Assembly (NCBI GenBank): GCA_964349835.1
Contig: CAYGID010000122.1
Coordinates: forward strand, 1-5,247
Reading direction: 5' to 3'
DNA: 5,247 bases
DNA from: JAQVSH01 sp964349835
GTDB lineage: Bacteria; Bacteroidota; Bacteroidia; Bacteroidales; UBA4181
Part shown: positions 1 through 5,247 of the stretch, in pieces
Layout: each line of letters starts with the position of its first letter
Position numbering within the stretch: the stretch's first letter is position 1
Translations under genes and position numbers: made by a program
The notes under the pieces: model-generated
Databases searched by the model: none
What the model was told of the DNA's origin: nothing
What the model saw: the letters and a program-made list of their open reading frames with translations, nothing else

Positions 1-431
1 CTCTCCTGGCAGTACTTTTTGGCCTCGCAGCATGATGCGTCGTAGGTGTCTCCTGTGAGTTGGATTTCGGTAAAGCCTCTGCCAAACATCTTCACCTGCT
101 CAACCTTTTGTTTAGGTGTTGTGGCGGGCATAAAGATGGTGCCTTTGATGCCCAGCTTCTGGCAGGAGTAGGCAACTCCCTGTGCGTGGTTACCTGCACT
201 TGCACATACGATGCCCTTCTTTAACTGATTGGCTGTAAGGCTCTTTATTTTATTGAACGCACCTCGAATTTTGTACGATCTCACAACCTGCAGATCTTCT
301 CTTTTGAGAAGTATTTCTGCCCCATATCGCTCCGAAAGATTAAGGTTTTCGGTTAGGGGGGTTGGGTTTACAACCTCTCTGATTGTGAGTCGTGCACGGG
401 ATATATCCTTTAGGGAGGGAAAATAGCTCAT
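1..431 (-). CDS. ilvA: Threonine dehydratase (threonine ammonia-lyase), N-terminal part, cut by the left edge
   Basis: This PLP-dependent enzyme deaminates L-threonine to 2-oxobutyrate and ammonia, the committed step towards isoleucine. I translated the minus strand from the ATG at 431-429 and obtained 143 whole codons without a stop. The protein starts MSYFPSLKDISRAR. Residues 43-58 carry the fold-type II motif KREDLQVVRSYKIRGA, in which Lys54 would form the Schiff base with PLP. Residues 78-85 are SAGNHAQG, the loop that grips the PLP phosphate and the substrate carboxylate. The ATG lies 7 nt after the ilvC stop, so translation is probably coupled; only a weak AGG precedes it. The remaining catalytic domain and any C-terminal ACT-like regulatory domain lie outside the window, so isoleucine feedback cannot be judged. 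A serine dehydratase or the catabolic TdcB enzyme is possible in principle, but the place at the end of an ilv operon favours the biosynthetic enzyme. Confidence 0.95.
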   Translation of the reverse strand, partial: MSYFPSLKDISRARLTIREVVNPTPLTENLNLSERYGAEILLKREDLQVVRSYKIRGAFNKIKSLTANQLKKGIVCASAGNHAQGVAYSCQKLGIKGTIFMPATTPKQKVEQVKMFGRGFTEIQLTGDTYDASCCEAKKYCQE

Positions 432-438
432 TTTAAAC

Positions 439-1488
439 CTATTTGTTTCGTTCTGGTCTTAGGCTTCTTACAACTTCGCCGGCCTGCCACATTTCGCTCT
501 TTTTCAGGTCATCAAGCTCCTTTTCGAGTTTGACTCTGTAGTCTGGTTTGCTGTTTGAGTCTATCGACTTTTGTGCTTCGTTACCTGATGCTACCTCTTT
601 GTAGAGCTCTTTGAATACAGGAAGTGATGCGTCACGGAATCTTTTCCACCAGTCAAGTGCTCCTCTTTGTGCTGTTGTTGAGCAGTTTGCATACATCCAG
701 TCCATTCCGTTTTCGGCTACAAGTGGCATAAGGCTCTGAGTGAGCTCTTCAACTGTCTCGTTAAATGCCTCCGATGGAGAGTGTCCGTTCTCCCTTAGTG
801 TCTCATACTGAGCGGCAAATATGCCCTGAATTGCACCCATGAGTGTTCCCCTTTCACCTGTAAGGTCTGAATAGACCTCTTTTTTGAAAGTTGTCTCAAA
901 GAGGTAGCCCGAACCTATGCCAACTCCCAGTGCAACAACCCTCTCGAATGCCTTTCCTGTTGCATCACTATAGATAGCGTAGCTTGAGTTTAACCCCCTG
1001 CCTTCCAGAAAGAGTCTGCGAAGTGAAGTGCCTGATCCTTTTGGAGCTACAAGAATCACATCAACATCTGCTGGAGGTACAATTCCTGTCCTCTCGCTGT
1101 AGGTTATTGCAAAGCCGTGTGAGAAGTATAGTGCTTTGCCGGGTGTGAGTTGCTTTTTGATTTCGGGCCAGAGTTGTATCTGACCTGCATCTGAGAGAAG
1201 GTACTGGAGTATTGTTCCTCTTTGGGCAGCTTCTGAGATTTCGAAGAGGGTTTCGCCGGGTTTCCAGCCGTCGGCTACTGCCTTTTCCCAGCTCTTTGTG
1301 CCGGAGCGTTGCCCTACAATTACATTAAAGCCGTTATCTCTGAGGTTGAGTGCCTGTCCTGGGCCCTGAATTCCGTAGCCGATTATTGCTATTGTTTCGT
1401 CTTTAAGTACCTCTTTTGCTTTTTGAAGCGAGAACTCTTCGCGGGTGACTACATTTTCTACTGTGCCGCCAAAATTTAATTTTGCCAT
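439..1488 (-). CDS. ilvC: Ketol-acid reductoisomerase, single-domain (class I length)
   Basis: This cytosolic Mg2+- and NAD(P)H-dependent enzyme converts 2-acetolactate or 2-aceto-2-hydroxybutyrate to the dihydroxy acid. With the ATG at 1488 the product has 349 residues and starts MAKLNFGGTVENVV, the usual start in Bacteroidota. A Rossmann motif GYGIQGPGQA lies at 37-46, followed by a cofactor loop GQRSGTKSW (59-67) whose Arg and Ser residues suggest NADPH. Active-site His124 lies in SHGFAI. The knotted C-terminal domain has the metal ligands Asp208 and Glu212 (SDLTGERG) and Glu244 and Glu248 (NETVEEL), with substrate-binding Ser270 in CSTTAQRGA. The spacing of the four acids matches class I enzymes, although the SDxxGERGxLxGA wording resembles plant forms. 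An in-frame GTG at 1527, overlapping the ilvN stop, would add 13 residues (MKNTLIIKTLTKI). That extension is not family-like, so I chose the internal ATG. Neither start has a Shine-Dalgarno sequence. Confidence 0.97.
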   Translation of the reverse strand: MAKLNFGGTVENVVTREEFSLQKAKEVLKDETIAIIGYGIQGPGQALNLRDNGFNVIVGQRSGTKSWEKAVADGWKPGETLFEISEAAQRGTILQYLLSDAGQIQLWPEIKKQLTPGKALYFSHGFAITYSERTGIVPPADVDVILVAPKGSGTSLRRLFLEGRGLNSSYAIYSDATGKAFERVVALGVGIGSGYLFETTFKKEVYSDLTGERGTLMGAIQGIFAAQYETLRENGHSPSEAFNETVEELTQSLMPLVAENGMDWMYANCSTTAQRGALDWWKRFRDASLPVFKELYKEVASGNEAQKSIDSNSKPDYRVKLEKELDDLKKSEMWQAGEVVRSLRPERNK

Positions 1489-1523
1489 AATTTTTGTTAG
1501 TGTTTTTATTATTAATGTGTTCT
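1489..1523 (-). other. ilvN-ilvC intergenic gap and likely ilvC translation-initiation region
   Basis: This 35 nt gap is the longest between genes in the window. On the coding strand it is very rich in A and T, ending ACACTAACAAAAATT just before the ilvC ATG, and it has no GGAGG-like element. An A-rich, unstructured leader without a Shine-Dalgarno sequence is common in Bacteroidota and fits initiation at 1488. The gap stays open in the ilvC frame back to a GTG at 1527, so a short N-terminal extension cannot be ruled out from sequence alone. I saw no promoter match or hairpin in it. Confidence 0.5.
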
Positions 1524-2039
1524 TCACGATACTTTTTGCATAAGGCTCTCCATTGACTCACGGTGCAACACTACGTTGCCCGATCTTGAGAATCCGCTTA
1601 GCATGTTCATGTGTTCAAGTTTGTCTTTGAGCTTTTCAAGTTCACTGCGTGAGCCCGACTTCTCTACTATGAGAAAGTCGTTGTTAATCTCAATAACTCT
1701 TGTGTTTGTGCTGTTGAGAACGTTGTCGAATCTCTCTTTGTTTTCAAGTATTTTGAGCGACACTTTGTAGAGTGCCATCTCTTTGTAGATGAGCTCTTCT
1801 TGCAGGTAAAAATCGACATTCAGAATGTCTATTGCGTTGGCAAGCTGGTTAACAATCATTTCGATTGTCTCTTTTGTGGTAATTGCCGAGATTACAACGG
1901 TGCTAACCCCTTTGATGTAGGATTCCGACACATTCAGACTCTCTATGTTGATGTGTCTTTTGAGATAGGCCGATGTGATTCTGTTGAGAACCGAAATCTG
2001 GTTGTTGACAAATGCAACTACAATGTACTCTCTTTTCAT
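1524..2039 (-). CDS. ilvN: Acetolactate synthase small (regulatory) subunit
   Basis: This regulatory subunit of acetohydroxyacid synthase binds the IlvB catalytic subunit, raises its activity and normally confers valine feedback inhibition. The 171-residue product, from the ATG at 2039, is close to the usual 160-190. An ACT domain fills about residues 3-77, with the ligand-loop region NNQISVLNR (12-20) and the helix end INIESLNVS (30-38). The C-terminal half has KEMALYKV (86-93) and FSRSG (150-154), the counterparts of REIMLVKI and VARSG in E. coli IlvH. Aligned to IlvH, Asn13 and Asn31 keep the valine-site asparagines (Asn11, Asn29), but Ser16 stands where IlvH has Gly14. Changes at that glycine (G14D) make the E. 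coli enzyme valine-resistant, so feedback here may differ; this is inference. The gene starts 19 nt after ilvB without a Shine-Dalgarno sequence. Its sequence is less conserved than its neighbours', as usual for this subunit. Confidence 0.95.
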   Translation of the reverse strand: MKREYIVVAFVNNQISVLNRITSAYLKRHINIESLNVSESYIKGVSTVVISAITTKETIEMIVNQLANAIDILNVDFYLQEELIYKEMALYKVSLKILENKERFDNVLNSTNTRVIEINNDFLIVEKSGSRSELEKLKDKLEHMNMLSGFSRSGNVVLHRESMESLMQKVS

Positions 2040-2058
2040 GGCGCTGTTATTTAGCTTG

Positions 2059-3756
2059 TTAAAAAATTATATCGTCTAATGAGGCCCCTGCGGGTACCAT
2101 TGGAAATACATTCTCTTCTTTACGTGTTTTAACCTCAAGCAGGTATGCCCCTTTGTGTGAAATCATCCTCTTGAGTGCTTTGTCAAGATCTTCTTGTTTG
2201 TGGACACATTCTGCTTTGATTCCGTATGCCTCTGCAATCTTTACAAAATCGGGATTTACCATATCGGTAAAGGAGTAGCGGCGTTTGAAAAAGAGCTCCT
2301 GCCACTGCCTTACCATTCCAAGGAATGAGTTGTTAAGCAGCACTATCTTTACGGCAACTTCTGACTGTTTAATGGTTCCCAGCTCCTGAAGGGACATCTG
2401 AATGCCTCCGTCTCCCACAACTGCAACAACCTCCCTGTCGGGAACCCCTATCTTTGCACCTATTGCTGCGGGGAGGCCGTAACCCATTGTTCCCAGACCT
2501 CCCGATGTGATCATGCTGCGTGTCTGTTTGAACTTTGAATATCTTGCACTAAACATCTGGTGCTGCCCAACATCGGTAACAATCACTGCATTGCCGTCAA
2601 CAGCTTTCGATAGTGAATCTATTGCCTGCGCCATGCTTATCTCCCCACCCTCTTCTCTTTTTAAAATTTTGTCAATGACCGCCTTGTTCTCCCTCTCCCA
2701 GGCCTCCTTTACAAAGGAAAACCACTTGGCTCTTGTTCTGCTTTTGATTTTTGGGAGTATTGTCTCAATCACCTCTGTGGCATCGCCAAGAATTGCAAGG
2801 TGTGCCTTTACGTTTTTGTTGAATTCAGATTTGTCAATATCAATATGAATAATCTTTGCATGTGGTGCATATTTTTGGGTGTCGCCGGTTACTCTGTCGC
2901 TAAACCGCATACCTATTGCAATTATGAGGTCGCTCTGCTGGGTCATCATATTTGGGGCAAGGTTGCCGTGCATTCCTACGTTGCCTGCAAATAGAGGGTG
3001 CGAAGTGGGTATCGATGAGAGCCCCATGAGTGTGGATGCTACCGGTATGTTGCCTCTCTCTGCCAACTCTTTAAGCTGGCGTTCTGCTCCTGAGATAATT
3101 ACACCTTGCCCGGCAATAATAAGGGGCTTTTTAGAGTCGTTAATCATCTTGGCAGCCTCCTTTGAGAGGGTTGTTATGTTTGCGCTTTTGATTTCGCCAA
3201 ATACGTTCATTGGTCTGTAGTGGCTGTACTCAAATTCGGTTAACTCCAGTTGGGCTGTCTTTGTGAGGCTTATGAGTACGGGCCCCGGCCTTCCTGTGCG
3301 GGCTATATGGAATGCTTTTGCTACAATGTGGGAGATTTCGTCTGCCGATGTTATTTGGTAGCTCCATTTGGTTACGGGAATTGTGATGCTAATTGTGTCG
3401 GCCTCCTGGAAGAAGTTGGTTCCCAGCTTCTCTACACCTACCTGTGCTGTTATGCATACGATTGGTGTTGAGTCCATATAGGCATCAGCAATGCCCGTTA
3501 CAGTGTTGGTGGCGCCGGGGCCGGCAGTTGCAATACATACACCCACCTTGCCTGTTGCCCTTGAGTAGCCTTCGGCTGCATGAACTGCGCACTGCTCGTG
3601 CCTTACAAGTATGTGGTTGAACCTGTCGGAATAGGTGTAGAGTTGGTCGTAAAGAGGAATTATTGTTCCTCCCGGGTATCCGAACATGGTGTCAACTCCC
3701 TCTTTTAAAAGAGACAACAACAGCGCCTCTGCTCCATTTATCTTTTTCTTGGTCAT
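2059..3756 (-). CDS. ilvB: Acetolactate synthase large (catalytic) subunit
   Basis: This ThDP-, Mg2+- and FAD-binding enzyme decarboxylates pyruvate and joins the product to pyruvate (valine/leucine branch) or 2-oxobutyrate (isoleucine branch). At 565 residues it has full family length. The N-terminal PYR domain (about 1-175) has FGYPGG (25-30) and catalytic Glu54 in RHEQ. The central FAD-binding domain includes GMHGN (261-265) and GMRFSDRVTG (282-291). The C-terminal ThDP domain has GDGG (448-451) and, 23 residues later, NN (475-476). Phe116, Lys166, Met262, Arg288 and Trp485 match the substrate-site and herbicide-site residues Phe109, Lys159, Met250, Arg276 and Trp464 of E. coli AHAS II. 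These residues separate it from other ThDP enzymes such as pyruvate oxidase and support a true anabolic AHAS, as does the ilvN gene next to it. Odd points are Ser163 in place of the near-universal Asp before PKD (LISLTKTAQ) and Ser286 in place of the first Asp of FDDR. The ATG lies 6 nt after the ilvD stop, with a weak AGAGA upstream. Confidence 0.97.
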   Translation of the reverse strand: MTKKKINGAEALLLSLLKEGVDTMFGYPGGTIIPLYDQLYTYSDRFNHILVRHEQCAVHAAEGYSRATGKVGVCIATAGPGATNTVTGIADAYMDSTPIVCITAQVGVEKLGTNFFQEADTISITIPVTKWSYQITSADEISHIVAKAFHIARTGRPGPVLISLTKTAQLELTEFEYSHYRPMNVFGEIKSANITTLSKEAAKMINDSKKPLIIAGQGVIISGAERQLKELAERGNIPVASTLMGLSSIPTSHPLFAGNVGMHGNLAPNMMTQQSDLIIAIGMRFSDRVTGDTQKYAPHAKIIHIDIDKSEFNKNVKAHLAILGDATEVIETILPKIKSRTRAKWFSFVKEAWERENKAVIDKILKREEGGEISMAQAIDSLSKAVDGNAVIVTDVGQHQMFSARYSKFKQTRSMITSGGLGTMGYGLPAAIGAKIGVPDREVVAVVGDGGIQMSLQELGTIKQSEVAVKIVLLNNSFLGMVRQWQELFFKRRYSFTDMVNPDFVKIAEAYGIKAECVHKQEDLDKALKRMISHKGAYLLEVKTRKEENVFPMVPAGASLDDIIF

Positions 3757-3762
3757 AATTCT

Positions 3763-5247
3763 CTATTCAATTACTCTTACTGCTCCGCGGTCTGCCGAAG
3801 ATACGAGCAGCGCGTAGGCTTTAAGTGATTTACTAACAGCTCTTTCTCTCTTGTGTGGTTTGTATGTCTCTGCCCCTTTGCTCTCCATTGCCTCTCTGCG
3901 GCGTTGCATCTCTGTGTGGTTAATAAGGGCGCAGAGCTCTCTTTCGGGTATGTTTATCTCAATAATATCTCCGTTTTCGAGTAGGGCGAAGTTACCGCCT
4001 GATGCTGCTTCTGGTGAGATGTGGCCTATAGAGAGGCCTGAGCTTCCGCCTGAAAAGCGTCCATCGGTAATTAAGGCACAGGATTCGGCCAGCCCTGCAG
4101 ATTTAAGATAGGATGTTGGATATAGCATCTCCTGCATTCCCGGTCCGCCTTTTGGCCCCTCGTATCTGATTACCACAACATTGCCCGGCTTAACTACACC
4201 CGAGAGAATTCCCTCTGCAGCAGCCTCCTGTGATTCGAATATTATTGCCTTTCCCCTGAAGTGAAAGAGGTTTTCGTTTACCCCTGCAGTCTTGACAATT
4301 GCTCCGTTTTGGGCAATGTTTCCGTAGAGAACTGCAAGTCCGCCATCTTTCAGATAGCTATTTTGAATATCCCTTATGCATCCATCTTCAGAGTCGGAGT
4401 CAAAGGTGTGGTGATACCTCTCCTGAGAAGCCATCTGAGATGATTTTACATTTCCTGGTGCGCTCAGATAGTTGAGTCGTGCCTTTTGTGAAAGTGCGTA
4501 TGAGGTAATATCATTTTCTGTAAGTGCCTCTTTTAGTGTACTGTAATCAATTCTTGTCACATTTGTATCTATCAGCCCTCCTTTGGCAAGCTCTGCTAGT
4601 ATTCTCATCACCCCTCCTGCCCTGTTTACATCCTGCATGTGAAAATGGCCGTTTGGAGCCACTTTGCACAATACGGGTACTCTGCGCGAGAGGTTGTCTA
4701 TATCGTTTAGGTTAAAGTTTACCTCTGCTTCAGATGCTATTGCCAGCAGGTGGAGGATTGTGTTTGTAGATCCGCCCATTGCAATATCCAGTGACATTGC
4801 GTTCAAAAAGGCCTCTCTTGTGGCTATTGAGCGGGGCAGAGCGCTTTTATCTCCTTTAAAGTAGTAGTCGTTTGCTCTCTTTACAATTAGTTTTGCGGCG
4901 CTCTCTATGAGATCTTTGCGTCTTTTATGGGTTGCAAGAATGGTTCCGTTTCCGGGCAGAGCGAGTCCTAAAGCTTCTGACAGACAGTTCATTGAATTTG
5001 CGGTGAACATTCCCGAGCAGCTGCCGCATGTTGGGCAGGCTCCCTTTTCGAGTGCCTCAACATCCTCTTCTGTAATTGTTTTATCTCCTGCCGCTACCAT
5101 TATATCTACCAGATCGCGGTTTTTACCATTTACAATACCGGCCTCCATTGGGCCTCCGGATACTATTATCGCAGGAATGTTCAACCTCATGATTGCCATC
5201 AACATTCCGGGTGTAATTTTATCGCAATTGGTAATGCAGATAAGGGC
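3763..5247 (-). CDS. ilvD: Dihydroxy-acid dehydratase, missing its N-terminus at the right edge
   Basis: This iron-sulfur enzyme dehydrates 2,3-dihydroxy-isovalerate and 2,3-dihydroxy-3-methylvalerate to the 2-oxo acids that are transaminated to valine and isoleucine. The frame is open to the window edge, so the ATG at 5205 is internal. Upstream codons read ALICITNCDKITPG before it, giving 494 visible residues. E. coli IlvD has 616 residues, so roughly 110-115 N-terminal residues, with the first cluster cysteine, lie outside. In fragment numbering, Cys8 and Lys10 of CDKITPG match the cluster ligand Cys122 and the Mg-binding carboxylated Lys124 of E. coli. CPTCGSCSGMFTANSMNC begins at residue 71 and supplies the third cluster cysteine. 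GPKGGPGMQEM and GRFSGGSSGLSIGHISPEAA near the C-terminus form the substrate and active-site region. The related phosphogluconate dehydratase (Edd) is unlikely given these motifs and the ilv neighbours. The stop is TAG. Confidence 0.97.
   Translation of the reverse strand, partial: ALICITNCDKITPGMLMAIMRLNIPAIIVSGGPMEAGIVNGKNRDLVDIMVAAGDKTITEEDVEALEKGACPTCGSCSGMFTANSMNCLSEALGLALPGNGTILATHKRRKDLIESAAKLIVKRANDYYFKGDKSALPRSIATREAFLNAMSLDIAMGGSTNTILHLLAIASEAEVNFNLNDIDNLSRRVPVLCKVAPNGHFHMQDVNRAGGVMRILAELAKGGLIDTNVTRIDYSTLKEALTENDITSYALSQKARLNYLSAPGNVKSSQMASQERYHHTFDSDSEDGCIRDIQNSYLKDGGLAVLYGNIAQNGAIVKTAGVNENLFHFRGKAIIFESQEAAAEGILSGVVKPGNVVVIRYEGPKGGPGMQEMLYPTSYLKSAGLAESCALITDGRFSGGSSGLSIGHISPEAASGGNFALLENGDIIEINIPERELCALINHTEMQRRREAMESKGAETYKPHKRERAVSKSLKAYALLVSSADRGAVRVIE

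Larger units (their letters stand above)
1..5247 (-). other. ilvDBNCA operon (partial at both ends)
   Basis: Five genes share one strand, with gaps of 6, 19, 35 and 7 nt, and no terminator hairpin with a T-run lies between them, so one transcript is the simplest reading. The genes encode every step from threonine and pyruvate to the 2-oxo acid precursors of isoleucine and valine, except the final transamination. Control of the whole set, for example a leader attenuator or a regulator site, would be upstream of ilvD and is not visible. Inside the window, the only regulatory component seen is the IlvN subunit, which acts on enzyme activity. Confidence 0.85.

Noticed and set aside
229..426. Plus-strand open frame of 65 codons opposite the start of ilvA
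   Set aside because: It lies wholly antisense to ilvA codons that carry the PLP-lysine motif, and its product has no recognisable domain.
432..438. Possible terminator or promoter between ilvC and ilvA
   Set aside because: The gap is only 7 nt, with no hairpin and no room for a promoter; it fits read-through and translational coupling.
1576..2054. Two plus-strand open frames covering most of ilvN, considered as a possible antisense gene or toxin
   Set aside because: The low-complexity Ser/Leu/Phe product follows from reverse reading of Lys/Glu/Leu-rich ilvN codons; no supporting signal was seen.
2507..3620. Several overlapping plus-strand open frames of 64-113 codons across ilvB
   Set aside because: They are antisense to a full-length, motif-complete ilvB, overlap each other in different frames, and have biased compositions rich in Cys, Ser and Leu, typical of shadow frames.
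3851..4864. Plus-strand open frames of 60-86 codons inside ilvD
   Set aside because: They are antisense to conserved ilvD sequence, with no family resemblance and no initiation signal.
5203..5205. ATG at 5205 as the start of ilvD
   Set aside because: The frame stays open to the window edge and encodes the conserved CDKITPG cluster-ligand motif just upstream, so this Met is internal.

Overview
The window holds one minus-strand gene cluster for branched-chain amino acid synthesis. In transcription order, from the right edge to the left, it reads ilvD (5' end cut off) - ilvB - ilvN - ilvC - ilvA (3' end cut off). Every gene was identified from family motifs read in the translation. The plus-strand open frames are antisense shadows of these genes.

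Layout: dihydroxy-acid dehydratase runs from the right edge to 3763. The large acetolactate synthase subunit lies at 2059-3756, after a 6 nt gap. The small regulatory subunit lies at 1524-2039, after 19 nt. Ketol-acid reductoisomerase lies at 439-1488, after 35 nt with the preferred ATG start. The first 143 codons of threonine dehydratase lie at 1-431, after 7 nt. Such tight spacing on one strand points to a single polycistronic transcript. No promoter, attenuator, terminator, RNA gene, mobile element, repeat array or CRISPR was seen. The operon promoter and any leader would lie beyond the right edge. No gap between genes is longer than about 35 nt.

Together the proteins cover the shared valine/isoleucine pathway. 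IlvA makes 2-oxobutyrate from threonine. IlvB/IlvN condenses pyruvate with pyruvate or 2-oxobutyrate. IlvC isomerises and reduces the acetohydroxy acid. IlvD dehydrates the product to the 2-oxo acid, which a transaminase not in this window would aminate.

The organism is most likely a member of the Bacteroidota. This rests on the wording of the single-domain IlvC and of IlvN, the DBNCA gene order, and starts that lack a strong Shine-Dalgarno sequence. This assignment comes from remembered family features, not a database search. TAG, TAA and TGA all end genes here, so the standard bacterial code applies. This looks like ordinary core metabolism. I found no new system; the points worth a second look are substitutions at normally conserved positions in IlvN and IlvB, and the choice of the ilvC start.
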